This document shows, piece by piece, positions 41,138 through 49,216 of a stretch of 64,000 nucleotides of DNA. The notes beneath the pieces were generated by a model. It had not been told where the DNA came from. It saw only the letters and a list, made by a program, of their open reading frames with translations, and ran no database searches. Source of the stretch: Bacteroidales bacterium. GTDB lineage: Bacteria; Bacteroidota; Bacteroidia; Bacteroidales; UBA4417. Each line of letters opens with the position of its first letter. The stretch's first letter is position 1. The translations under genes were made by a program, and so were the position numbers. Location of the stretch: the NCBI GenBank assembly GCA_016707705.1, contig JADJHD010000007.1, positions 211,905 to 275,904 of the forward strand. The letters are read 5' to 3'.

Positions 41138-42112
41138 ATGAATAAAGGCCCCATCTCGCAGTTCATGCTGCACCATTACCGACATTTCAATGCAGCAACA
41201 GTGGTAGATGCTGCAAAAGCATACGAATCACACCTCCTTGAAGGCGGAAAAATGATGATCACCCTTGCCGGTGCCATGAGCACTGCTGAACTGGGCGTCT
41301 CTCTTGCCGAAATGATTCGTCAGGACAAGGTTCAAATTATCACCTGCACCGGTGCAAACCTTGAAGAGGATATCATGAACCTGGTAGCGCACTCGCATTA
41401 CAGAAGGCTTCCCAACTACCGCGACCTCACCCCCGAACAGGAATTTGAACTGCTCGAGAAAGGCCTCAACAGAGTTACCGATACCTGTATTCCTGAAGAA
41501 GAGGCTTTCCGCAAGATTCAGCATCATATTGAGATCATCTGGAAGGACGCCAATTCAAGGGGCGAACGCTACTTCCCGCATGAATTCATGTACAAGCTCC
41601 TTCGCAGTCGAGCCATGGAACCCGATTATGAAATAGATCCAAAGAATTCCTGGATGCTTGCAGCAGCAGAAAAGAACCTGCCGATTATCGTTCCGGGCTG
41701 GGAAGACAGCACTATGGGAAACATCTTTGCTTCTTACTGTATCAAGGGTGAGATGAAACCTACCACTGTAAAGGGCGGAATTGAATATATGATGTGGCTC
41801 TCCGACTGGTACCGCAAAAATTCACAGGGCAAGGGCGTTGGCTTCTTCCAGATTGGCGGTGGCATAGCCGGAGATTTCCCAATCTGTGTGGTTCCCATGA
41901 TGTATCAGGATCTTGAATGGCATGATGTTCCTTTCTGGAGCTATTTCTGCCAGATCTCTGATTCCACAACTTCATACGGTTCATACTCCGGAGCTGTCCC
42001 AAACGAAAAGATCACCTGGGGAAAACTGGATATCAACACTCCCAAATTCATCATCGAAAGTGACGCCACTATCGTAGCACCACTGGTTTTTGCCTGGCTG
42101 CTTGATTGGTAA
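41138..42112 (+). CDS. Deoxyhypusine synthase homologue, probable (homo)spermidine-forming enzyme
   Basis: 324 residues of the deoxyhypusine synthase family: FMLHHYRHFNAATVVDA at the N-terminus, GGKMMITLAGAMSTAELG, CTGANLEEDIMNL, and near the end SYSGAVPNEKITWGKLDI, which retains the lysine that forms the enzyme-substrate imine in DHS. Bacteria lack the eIF5A substrate; a cyanobacterial homologue (SpeY) has been shown to be needed for homospermidine formation. Here the gene is convergent with agmatinase and arginine decarboxylase genes, which supply putrescine. I therefore infer a polyamine aminobutyl-transfer role rather than protein modification. NAD+ is the expected cofactor. The shared bidirectional terminator at 42145 separates it from speB. 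Confidence 0.82.
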   Translation: MNKGPISQFMLHHYRHFNAATVVDAAKAYESHLLEGGKMMITLAGAMSTAELGVSLAEMIRQDKVQIITCTGANLEEDIMNLVAHSHYRRLPNYRDLTPEQEFELLEKGLNRVTDTCIPEEEAFRKIQHHIEIIWKDANSRGERYFPHEFMYKLLRSRAMEPDYEIDPKNSWMLAAAEKNLPIIVPGWEDSTMGNIFASYCIKGEMKPTTVKGGIEYMMWLSDWYRKNSQGKGVGFFQIGGGIAGDFPICVVPMMYQDLEWHDVPFWSYFCQISDSTTSYGSYSGAVPNEKITWGKLDINTPKFIIESDATIVAPLVFAWLLDW

Positions 42113-42144
42113 AAATATCCTGTTTGGATTTCCGATTCCCATAT

Positions 42145-42186
42145 AAAAAAAGCCTCCGGTTTGTTAATTCAACCGGAGGCTTTTTC
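42145..42186. terminator. Bidirectional terminator between the DHS-like gene and speB
   Basis: AAAAAGCCTCCGGTT, a nine-base loop, and AACCGGAGGCTTTTT form a perfect stem with A and T tails on both sides, suited to two convergent genes. Confidence 0.92.
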
Positions 42187-42219
42187 TTTGATTTGCAAAC
42201 TGCAAACGCTAGTTCTGTT

Positions 42220-43074
42220 TTATCTGATTCCCGTGATATACTTGTAGGTAAGCAGTGTATAGATCATTTTGGACGCGAGGAAATTGGAGGCTTTGTTTCC
42301 CTCGAGCGGACGAAGTTCAACAACGTCGAATCCTACAATATTCACCTTTTCGCTTACTGCTTTCAGAATATCCATAATCTGGTACCAAAGCATTCCCCCG
42401 GGTTCAGGTGTGCCTGTTGCGGGCATAATGGATGGATCCAGAACATCAAGGTCAATGGTGATATATACGTTACGGGTAAGTTTATTCAGCAACTCATACA
42501 TCCAGGTGCGCTGCTCATGAATATGTGAAGCGTAGAATATGCGGTCGGGCTGCACATCCTCACGCTCTTCAACGCTCATGCTGCGAATTCCCACCTGAAC
42601 GATCGGTGCAACTTCCTTAGCTCGGGCCATCACACAGGCATGATTATACTTGGTTCCTTCATACTCTTGCCTCATATCGGCATGGGCATCAAACTGCAGG
42701 ATTGTGAGATCACTGAAGTGTCCGGCAACCGCCTGAATCGCACCAATGCTAACTGAATGCTCCCCTCCTATTACAATCGGGAATTTCTTCTTCTTTAAAA
42801 GGTCTTTTATTCTTTCGTAAACCGCTGCCGACATGGCTTCCGGACTGCTATTCTCAGTTACTGCCTCCTGAGTATGTATCCCAACCTTGTGAACTTCACT
42901 GTCGGTTTCCACATCATAGACTTCCATATTTGCCGAGGCCTCGAGCAATGCTTCCGGACCCTGATCTGCGCCCTTCTGCCAGGTGCTGGTTCCATCATAG
43001 GGAACAGGTACAATTACAACTTTAGCGGTCTCAAAATCAGTGTACTTCGAAGGCAAATCGCCGTATTGTCTCAT
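42220..43074 (-). CDS. speB: Agmatinase (ureohydrolase family)
   Basis: 284 residues of the arginase/agmatinase family. The binuclear manganese ligands are visible in GGEHSVSIG, QFDAHADMR and TIDLDVLDPSIMPATGTPEPGG. The length and the GTGTPEPGG-like end of the last motif favour agmatinase over arginase. It would hydrolyse agmatine to putrescine and urea. Its neighbour upstream on the same strand is the arginine decarboxylase gene, which makes agmatine, so the two act in series although about 425 bases of repeat-rich spacer separate them. A -7 box lies 38 bases upstream, so speB probably has its own promoter. Confidence 0.9.
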   Translation of the reverse strand: MRQYGDLPSKYTDFETAKVVIVPVPYDGTSTWQKGADQGPEALLEASANMEVYDVETDSEVHKVGIHTQEAVTENSSPEAMSAAVYERIKDLLKKKKFPIVIGGEHSVSIGAIQAVAGHFSDLTILQFDAHADMRQEYEGTKYNHACVMARAKEVAPIVQVGIRSMSVEEREDVQPDRIFYASHIHEQRTWMYELLNKLTRNVYITIDLDVLDPSIMPATGTPEPGGMLWYQIMDILKAVSEKVNIVGFDVVELRPLEGNKASNFLASKMIYTLLTYKYITGIR

Positions 43075-43500
43075 AGTAGTGTTTTAAAGTTTAAAGGCAT
43101 GCTATTGGGGTCAAAAATACAATAATTCTTTGATTGGGAGGATTAGGAGTTAGGGGTAGAAAAGATAAAAGACAAAAGTAAAAAGATAAAAGTAATAACT
43201 AAAATGTCAAGTTAATTTGAAAATGGGATTGATGTGGGGATGCGCAGCGAATCGAAGTCTCGTCTCGTAGGGTTTAGAAAAAGGGCTATTGTTTGAAGTG
43301 AAGATATAGAGATGTATCCGCCGGCTTGGGGATGAAAATGAAAGTAAATTCGTCAATGACGAAATCCGTGTAAATCTGTTTAATCCGTGTCATCTGTGTT
43401 CTAATTAATGCTTCAGGCACAATTTAGAACCACTAAGGCACTAAGGACACCGAGTCCGCCGCGGCGGACACTAAGAACTCCGAACCTCGAACCTTTACAA
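43075..43500. other. Repeat-rich spacer between speA and speB
   Basis: No gene is seen. It contains, in order: the speB -7 box, an A-rich run of AAAAGATAAAAG-type words, a degenerate palindrome copy at 43317-43332, phrases of the type ATCCGTGTAAATCTG, words of the CACTAAGGCACTAAGG type, and a perfect 14-base palindrome TCCGCCGCGGCGGA at 43455-43468. The same words recur in other spacers up to about 50.4 kb. Confidence 0.6.
43112..43119 (-). promoter_or_regulatory. -7 box (TATTTTTG) of speB
   Basis: Minus-strand TATTTTTG matches TAnnTTTG, 38 bases before the speB ATG. Confidence 0.5.
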
Positions 43501-44892
43501 CTAATACCCCAATATCTTGAGCATCGATTTATGGCTCTGCTCCTTGGCGAATAGTTTCGTAGTGTATTCACCATCCTCATCGAGGTCGATGATGATATGC
43601 TTTGGAGCGGGAATAAGACAGTGCTGTATACCACCATAACCTGCAAGTGAATCCTGATAGGCACCGGTATGGAAAAGGCCGATGTAGAGAGGTTCATCAT
43701 CCTTTAACCTTGGAAGGAAGATGGCATTGGTATGTGCTTCTGCATTGTAATAATCTTCACTGTCGCAGGTTAGCCCACCGAGGAATACTCGCTCGTACTC
43801 CTGATCCCAGTGATTGACGGCAAGCAGGATAAACTTTTGATTTATAGCCCAGGTATCAGGAAGAGTGGTAATGAATGAACTGTCGATCATATTCCAAACC
43901 TCGCGATCATTCTGACGTTTCTGGTCAATAATGGAATAAAGGATGGCCCCGCTCTCGCCGACAGTGAATGATCCAAACTCTGTGAAGATATCCGGCTCCG
44001 GAGTTCTGGTCCGCTCGCATACGCTTTTGATTTGGGCGATGATCTCCTCGGCCATGTACTCATAATCATAGTCGAAGCTCAGGGAGTTCTTGATCGGGAA
44101 GCCGCCACCTATGTTGAGTGCGGTAAGTTGCGGACAAACAGCCTTTAGTTCGCAGTAGACATTCACGCATTTGAGAAGCTCATTCCAGTAGTAAGCTGAA
44201 TCACGGATACCCGTATTGATGAAGAAATGCAGCATCTTCAGCTCAAACTTCGGGTTGTTCTTGATTTCTTCCTCATAGTAGGGAATGATATCATTGTACC
44301 GGATACCCAGGCGTGAAGTATAGAAGTCGAACTTGGGCTCTTCTTCTGATGCAATGCGGATACCTATTCTGATCTTCCTGGTTATGTTCCTGTCGTACTC
44401 ATCCAACTCAAATTTGTTGTCAAGTATCGGAATTACATTCTCAAATCCTTCCTCAATCAGGTTCACTATATTCTCAATATACTGAGGTCTTTTGAATCCG
44501 TTGCATATGATATAGTTGCTCTTGCTGATCTTCCCGGCTTCGTACAAACTCTCGATAATCGGTATATCGAAGGCTGAGGAAGTCTCAATATGCACCTCAT
44601 TCTTGAGGGCTTCTTCCAGGACAAATGAAAAATGTGAACTCTTTGTACAATAGCAATAATGATAGCTCCCTTTATAGGCTGCCTTAGCCATTGCCACGTT
44701 AAACAAACGTTTGGCCGCCTGGATTTGCTTCCCGATCTTGGGCAGATACGTCACTCTCAGTGGAGTACCATACTGCTTGATAACCTCCATAAGCGGAATG
44801 CTGTTGAACTGGAGTTCACCATCTTCTACCTTGAATTCATCATTTGGAAAATCGAATGTCTGTCCGATCAGATCCAGGTATTTGTTTTTCAT
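43501..44892 (-). CDS. speA: Arginine decarboxylase (fold III, PLP-dependent, short form)
   Basis: 463 residues, shorter than the roughly 650 of E. coli SpeA but like the Bacteroidota form. The PLP lysine is probably in YCYCTKSSHFSF at the start of the barrel, LNIGGGFP and EFGSFTVGESG are the phosphate-binding region, and GGLTCDSEDYY supplies the catalytic Cys-Asp of the partner subunit. HTGAYQDS is also typical. It converts arginine to agmatine, the substrate of the neighbouring SpeB. Diaminopimelate decarboxylase, another fold III enzyme, is excluded by the family-specific N-terminus and the SpeA-like ending. A -7 box lies 32 bases upstream. Confidence 0.87.
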   Translation of the reverse strand: MKNKYLDLIGQTFDFPNDEFKVEDGELQFNSIPLMEVIKQYGTPLRVTYLPKIGKQIQAAKRLFNVAMAKAAYKGSYHYCYCTKSSHFSFVLEEALKNEVHIETSSAFDIPIIESLYEAGKISKSNYIICNGFKRPQYIENIVNLIEEGFENVIPILDNKFELDEYDRNITRKIRIGIRIASEEEPKFDFYTSRLGIRYNDIIPYYEEEIKNNPKFELKMLHFFINTGIRDSAYYWNELLKCVNVYCELKAVCPQLTALNIGGGFPIKNSLSFDYDYEYMAEEIIAQIKSVCERTRTPEPDIFTEFGSFTVGESGAILYSIIDQKRQNDREVWNMIDSSFITTLPDTWAINQKFILLAVNHWDQEYERVFLGGLTCDSEDYYNAEAHTNAIFLPRLKDDEPLYIGLFHTGAYQDSLAGYGGIQHCLIPAPKHIIIDLDEDGEYTTKLFAKEQSHKSMLKILGY

Positions 44893-44923
44893 AGCTCTAT
44901 GTGTTGAATGTGGCTTGAAGATG

Positions 44924-44931
44924 CAAAATTA
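44924..44931 (-). promoter_or_regulatory. -7 box (TAATTTTG) of speA
   Basis: Minus-strand TAATTTTG matches TAnnTTTG, 32 bases before the speA ATG. Confidence 0.5.
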
Positions 44932-45050
44932 ACTAAATCGAAGCGGATATGAATTAATTTTTCAATCCAAATGATTTAAATGATCTATTTTTTCTCAATC
45001 CGTGTTAATTGGATTGCGGATTTTTGGTTTCGGATTGCGTATTGGCAATC

Positions 45051-45157
45051 GGGAAAAGGGGGACTTGGGGACTGAGGGGACTTGGGGACAAGGGGAAGGG
45101 GGGACTTGGGGACTTGGGGGATGTGGAGATGGGGGGATGTGGAGATGGGGAGAAGGG
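45051..45157 (+). repeat. G-rich low-complexity tract with G-quadruplex potential
   Basis: Runs of four or more G separated by four or five bases (ACTT, ACTGA, ACAA type loops) repeat at 45058-45120, then GGGG runs alternate with ATGTGGAGAT-type spacers to 45157. The plus strand meets the pattern for several intramolecular G-quadruplexes. Confidence 0.75.
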
Positions 45158-45170
45158 CAGCGAAGCGGAG

Positions 45171-45186
45171 TCCGCCAGCTGGCGGA
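45171..45186. repeat. Dispersed palindrome TCCGCCAGCTGGCGGA (perfect copy)
   Basis: A perfect 16-base palindrome. Identical copies occur at 47750 and 48729, and variants at 45892, 48827, 48877, 48940, 49064, 50323 and 60320. Confidence 0.85.
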
Positions 45187-45270
45187 TGGGGAGGTGGGGA
45201 TAAGGAGATGTGTTAACCTGTACGCTTGCTTGCGAATGAGAATGAGATAGTTTGAACTGATCGGTATTGT

Positions 45271-45822
45271 CACGCTGAGCCTGTCGAAGCGTTCTTGAAC
45301 AAGGAACAACTTACCACCGCTGCTAAGTTCGTTTGAATAGCATCCTGATGCCTGGGATGGCTTGGTTTAAGTGGCGAAGATACTACCGGTTGGGAAAGCT
45401 TATAAGCCATGAATGCACGAATGGTAATTGAGTATACTTGTCACGCTGAGCCTGTCGAAGCGTTCTTGAACAAGGAACAAGTTGCCACCGCTGCTAAGTT
45501 CGTTTGAATAGCATCCTGATGCCTGGGATGGCTTGGTTTAAGTGGCGAAGATACTACCGGTTGGGAGAGCTTATAAGCCACGAATGCACGAATGGTAATT
45601 GTGTATACTTGTCACGCTGAGCCTGTCGAAGCGTTCTTGAACAAGGAACAACTTACCACCGCTGCTAAGTTCGTTTGAATAGCATCCTGATGCCTGGGAT
45701 GGCTTGGTTTAAGTGGCGAAGATACTACCGGTTGGGAAAGCTTATAAGCCACGAATGCACGAATGGTAATTGAGTATACTTGTCACGCTGAGCCTGTCGA
45801 AGCGTTCTTGAATAAGGAACAA
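45271..45822. repeat. 171-bp tandem direct repeat, three full copies plus a 39-bp partial
   Basis: Copies start at 45271, 45442 and 45613, each 171 bases and differing at only a few positions; a fourth, starting at 45784, stops matching after about 39 bases. Each unit begins CACGCTGAGCCTGTCGAAGC, a word also found as variants at about 47818 and 49016. The units contain no consistent open frame and are directly adjacent, with no spacers. Confidence 0.9.
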
Positions 45823-45891
45823 TCTAAATCCAAGATAAGGCGCTCGCTGGCTGACAAATCCGATATCGAATTCAAGAAATAGGCCAATCCA

Positions 45892-45907
45892 TCCGCCGGT
45901 TGGCGGA
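45892..45907. repeat. Dispersed palindrome, variant TCCGCCGGTTGGCGGA
   Basis: A near-perfect copy with G-T pairing at the centre. It lies between the 171-bp array and the nitroreductase gene. Confidence 0.75.
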
Positions 45908-46040
45908 CAATCCGCAACCCAAAATCCGCAATCCGAAATCCGCAACCCGAAATCCCCACAAGGTTTGTTTAGCAATTCAAGGGGATGATTGAACAGAAAT
46001 ACATGGCTTCTGTTGTACCTTTACTCATAAAACTACTTTA

Positions 46041-46649
46041 ATGGACACTAATAAAATCAAGGAACCACAATTAAGCACTGATATACATCCACTTTTAGCA
46101 AGCCGATGGAGCCCAAGGGCATTTTCTGACAGGAAAGTGGAACCCGAAAAATTAAAAAGCATTTTCGAAGCAGCACGCTGGACAGCTTCAAGCAGTAATT
46201 TACAACCATGGTATTTTCTTGTTGGAATCAAGGGAGATGAAGTCTATTCAAAGATATTTGACACTCTTGTTGAATTCAATCAGCTCTGGGCGCAGACTGC
46301 ACATGTTCTTTTTCTGGCAATCAGTAAAAGGACAAATCCCAAGGGAGAACCTAATGGAAGCAGCAATTACGATCTCGGACAATCAGTCGCCATGTTGAGT
46401 ATTCAGGCAATGTCGGAAGGTGTGTATGTTCACCAGATGGGTGGGTTCAATACTGCAAAAGCCGCAGAATTGCTTGAGATTCCTGCCGATTTTGAGGTCA
46501 AGGTTGCCATAGCAATGGGCTATCAGGGAGATCCGGAAGTCCTGCATCCCAATCTCAAAAAAATGGAATATACCGAGCGTAGTCGCCGTCCGCTCAGCGA
46601 TATTGTTTATACCGGCAAATTCGGAGAAACTGCATCATTCGCAGGATAG
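46041..46649 (+). CDS. Nitroreductase-family flavoprotein
   Basis: 202 residues of the FMN-dependent nitroreductase fold. SRWSPRAFSDRKVEPEKLKSIFEAARWTASSSNLQPWYFLV carries the N-terminal FMN-binding Arg/Ser and the conserved SSxNxQPW region; YDLGQSVAMLSIQAMSEGVYVHQMGGF is the central helix, and VAIAMGYQG the phosphate-binding end. Such enzymes reduce nitroaromatics, quinones or flavins with NAD(P)H. The physiological substrate is not evident. The glutaminyl cyclase gene begins 61 bases downstream with its own -7 box. Confidence 0.9.
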   Translation: MDTNKIKEPQLSTDIHPLLASRWSPRAFSDRKVEPEKLKSIFEAARWTASSSNLQPWYFLVGIKGDEVYSKIFDTLVEFNQLWAQTAHVLFLAISKRTNPKGEPNGSSNYDLGQSVAMLSIQAMSEGVYVHQMGGFNTAKAAELLEIPADFEVKVAIAMGYQGDPEVLHPNLKKMEYTERSRRPLSDIVYTGKFGETASFAG

Positions 46650-46684
46650 GGGATCTAGCCTGCCTACCCTATTGGCCTTATTCT

Positions 46685-46692
46685 TACTTTTG
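46685..46692 (+). promoter_or_regulatory. -7 box (TACTTTTG) of the glutaminyl cyclase gene
   Basis: TACTTTTG matches TAnnTTTG, 19 bases before the ATG at 46711. It supports that start over the one at 46603, which overlaps the nitroreductase gene. Confidence 0.5.
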
Positions 46693-46710
46693 AGGAATAA
46701 TTCAATTACC

Positions 46711-47706
46711 ATGCGATTTTATTCTTCCTTTCTCCTGATTATTTCGGTAATCCTGATGATTTCCTGCAAACAAGCTCCGAAACCTACATCTGATACTCCA
46801 ACTGATGGTGCTGAGGTTAAAGTTGTTGCCTCTGATTTCAATGTGGATTCAGCATATAACTTTATTAAGCAACAAGCTTCATTTGGCCCCAGGGTTCCCA
46901 ATACCCCTGCTCATGAGAAATGTGCTGTCTGGCTGGAAAAGACCATGAAGAAATACACAAAGGATGTGAAAGTGCAGTCCTTTGAGATGAAAGCCTTTAA
47001 CGGGACTCCCCTTAGACTGAAAAATATAATCGGGACCTTCAACCCGACTGCCACTACCCGCATACTGCTTCTGTCGCATTGGGATTCAAGGCCTTTTGCC
47101 GACAATGACCCTGACGTTACCAAACACCGCACTCCCATTGATGGTGTGAATGACGGAGCCAGTGGTGTTGGGGTATTGCTTGAGGCAGCAAGACAATTCA
47201 GCATCAAAGCACCTGCTGTTGGCGTTGATATATTGTTTGTGGATGGCGAAGATTATGGTGCCCCGCAAAATGAGAAGTCTGAAATTGAGGATGACTGGGC
47301 ACTGGGAGCACAGTACTGGGCCAGAAACCCTCATGTACCGGCCTATTCAGCAAGATTTGGAATACTGCTCGACATGGTAGGCGCTGAAGGTGCGACTTTC
47401 ACATTGGAGGGTACTTCGATGTACTTCGCCCCTGATATCATGAATAATGTCTGGAGAATTGCTGCAAAACTGGGTTACACCAGCTATTTCGTCCCGGAAA
47501 ACAGCAATGCCATCACCGATGATCATGTCTACATCAACCAGCTGCGACAGGTTCCCACCATCGATATCATCCAGCATGATCCTTCCACCGAAAGCGGCTT
47601 TTACAAGCATTGGCATACAATTAAGGACGACATGGCAGGAATAGATAAAAACACTCTCAGAGCTGTTGGGGAGACTGTGGTGACGACGGTGTATCTTGAA
47701 AAATAA
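46711..47706 (+). CDS. Glutaminyl-peptide cyclotransferase (M28-type, Porphyromonas-like) lipoprotein
   Basis: 331 residues. The signal peptide ends in lipobox ILMISC with Cys16-18 as lipidation site. The M28 fold shows LLLSHWDSRPFADNDPD, the zinc ligands in DGVNDGASGVG and VDGEDYG, then DDHVYINQLRQVPTIDII and KHWHTIKDD. This arrangement matches the type II glutaminyl cyclase of Porphyromonas gingivalis more closely than it does an aminopeptidase: a single zinc, and tryptophan and aspartate residues near the active site. It would convert N-terminal Gln of exported proteins to pyroglutamate in the periplasm. Seven secreted proteins in this window have predicted mature N-termini starting with Gln, consistent with that role. 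Confidence 0.85.
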   Translation: MRFYSSFLLIISVILMISCKQAPKPTSDTPTDGAEVKVVASDFNVDSAYNFIKQQASFGPRVPNTPAHEKCAVWLEKTMKKYTKDVKVQSFEMKAFNGTPLRLKNIIGTFNPTATTRILLLSHWDSRPFADNDPDVTKHRTPIDGVNDGASGVGVLLEAARQFSIKAPAVGVDILFVDGEDYGAPQNEKSEIEDDWALGAQYWARNPHVPAYSARFGILLDMVGAEGATFTLEGTSMYFAPDIMNNVWRIAAKLGYTSYFVPENSNAITDDHVYINQLRQVPTIDIIQHDPSTESGFYKHWHTIKDDMAGIDKNTLRAVGETVVTTVYLEK

Positions 47707-47749
47707 GATAAAAGGAAAAAGACAAAAGACAAAAGTAGGCGAAGCGGAG

Positions 47750-47765
47750 TCCGCCAGCTGGCGGA
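47750..47765. repeat. Dispersed palindrome TCCGCCAGCTGGCGGA (perfect copy)
   Basis: Perfect copy just after the glutaminyl cyclase gene, in an A-rich spacer (GACAAAAGACAAAAG words). A TCACACTGAGCATGTCGAAG word follows at about 47817 and a degenerate palindrome at 47876-47889. Confidence 0.85.
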
Positions 47766-47935
47766 AAAAAGACAAAAGGTTTTAGGAATCTAAGTACTTA
47801 ATCCCGTTGAAGTTGTCACACTGAGCATGTCGAAGTGTTTTAGATCATTGCACAATCCATATCCGTGTAAATCAGTTCGCCGCGACGGACACTAAGAACT
47901 CCGAACCTTGAACACTAACAACTAAATACGAACAA

Positions 47936-48670
47936 CTAATCTTTGAGGCTGGAGAAGAGGGATTCCAGTTTGCGGAGATGACGCAGGGAAGCTGATTCAT
48001 CATAAACGGTATTGTCGCTGACAGCGAAACCATGCAGATAACCCTCATAAACCTCAAGTTCGGCTTTTACACCAGATAATTTTATCGCTGCTTCAAGTTC
48101 TTCCTGATTCTCAGGAGTGAAACTCCTGTCCTTGGTGGCGATTCCGAAATAGAGATCAGCCTGGATTCCTGATAGATGTCGATGAATGCTGTCAGGTTGC
48201 GGATTTACTAATCCCCCGCCATGAATTGAAGCGGCAGCCCTTAGTTGCATTGGAAATGTAGCAGCTGATGCAATAGCGAACTTCCCGCCCATGCAGTATC
48301 CAACAGCACCAATTTTTCTCATATCCAGATTCGGGTCATCTGCCAGTACCTCCAGCCAGGCGCGGGTATCAGACATCACACTTGCTATTGAAAGTGTGCC
48401 CATCATCCCCATAATCCGTTCCCTTTCTGCAGGAACCTGAAAGGCTGTGGCAACATCAAAAGCAGCATATTCTCCGAAACGATAAAACAGATCCGGAAGG
48501 AAGACACTTACTCCAAAGGCTGAAATCTGCTCTGACAGTTCAAACAATGCTTCCCTCAGACCAAAGGCATCCATAAACATGATCACCAATGGAGCTGTCT
48601 CCTGCTCCTTCGCCCTGAATAAATATCCTGTTGCGTTCCCGTCCCTGGTTGAAAGTACGAGGTTTCCCAT
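47936..48670 (-). CDS. Dienelactone hydrolase-family protein
   Basis: 244 residues with the alpha/beta-hydrolase fold of the family. The nucleophile elbow is GYCMGGK with Cys as nucleophile, as in dienelactone hydrolase; the acid is probably the Asp in ATKDRSFTP and the base the His in YLHGFAV. The N-terminal LVIMFMDAFGLREALFELSEQ holds the oxyanion region. Members hydrolyse small cyclic esters or have unknown substrates; no aromatic degradation genes are nearby, so the role is open. It is flanked by repeat-rich spacers on both sides. Confidence 0.87.
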   Translation of the reverse strand: MGNLVLSTRDGNATGYLFRAKEQETAPLVIMFMDAFGLREALFELSEQISAFGVSVFLPDLFYRFGEYAAFDVATAFQVPAERERIMGMMGTLSIASVMSDTRAWLEVLADDPNLDMRKIGAVGYCMGGKFAIASAATFPMQLRAAASIHGGGLVNPQPDSIHRHLSGIQADLYFGIATKDRSFTPENQEELEAAIKLSGVKAELEVYEGYLHGFAVSDNTVYDESASLRHLRKLESLFSSLKD

Positions 48671-49216
48671 AATTCGAAGTTTGAGATATTAAACGAAAAT
48701 CGGGGAAGAGAGTTCGAATTAAAGTTAATCCGCCAGCTGGCGGAAAAAAGACAAAAGATAAAAGTAAAAAGATAAAAGTAAAAGGACAAAAAATAAAAGG
48801 ATTTGGGGATGCGAAGCGAAGCGAAGTCCGCCGGCTGGCGGATGGAGATGTGGGAATTTGAAAATGAGATAATTTGTTCGCCGGTTGGAGGATGTAAACG
48901 AAAGCAAATTATGAATGATCAAATCTGTGTTAATCCGTGTTCGCCGGCTGGCGGATGAAAATGAAGAAATGAGGAAATGAAAAATCAAAGCAATTAGCAT
49001 TGGAAAGAAGTTGTCACACTGAGCTTGTCGAAGTGTTTTATATCGGAGTACAATCCAAATCCATCCGCTGGCTGGCGGAAACAAGGAACACTAAGAACTT
49101 CGAACCCTGAACATTGAACTTCTATACCTCGAACCTTGAACTTCGAACCCCGAACCTTGAACATCGAACCCCGAACATTAACAACTAAAAACTAAATCCT
49201 AACAACTAATCCCCAC
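48671..49216. other. Repeat-rich spacer between the hydrolase and era
   Basis: No gene is seen. The stretch has the densest set of dispersed palindromes: 48729-48744 (perfect), 48827-48842, 48877-48892, 48940-48955 and 49064-49079. Between them are AAAAGATAAAAG-type runs, an ATCCGTGTTCGCC junction word, a TCACACTGAGCTTGTCGAAG word at about 49016, and from about 49085 to 49200 a decaying short repeat of the kind CGAACCTTGAA. Confidence 0.7.

Larger units (their letters stand above)
44893..46040. other. 1.1-kb non-coding repeat region between speA and the nitroreductase
   Basis: No gene is supported. The region holds the speA promoter, a G-rich tract (45051-45157), a perfect 16-base palindrome (45171-45186), three and a quarter copies of a 171-bp tandem repeat (45271-45822), and a second palindrome (45892-45907) followed by short AATCCGCAACCC-type repeats. 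Open frames across it follow from base composition and are not genes. Confidence 0.7.

Noticed and set aside
44995..45309. Proline-rich (minus) and glycine-rich (plus) open frames over the G-rich tract
   Set aside because: The composition follows from the G runs. There is no start context and they overlap dispersed repeats.
45271..45822. Possible CRISPR array
   Set aside because: Units are 171 bases and directly adjacent with no variable spacers; no cas genes are near.
49085..49200. CGAACC / GGTTCGA-like words that suggest a tRNA T-arm
   Set aside because: They are part of a short decaying tandem repeat with no acceptor stem or anticodon arm around them.
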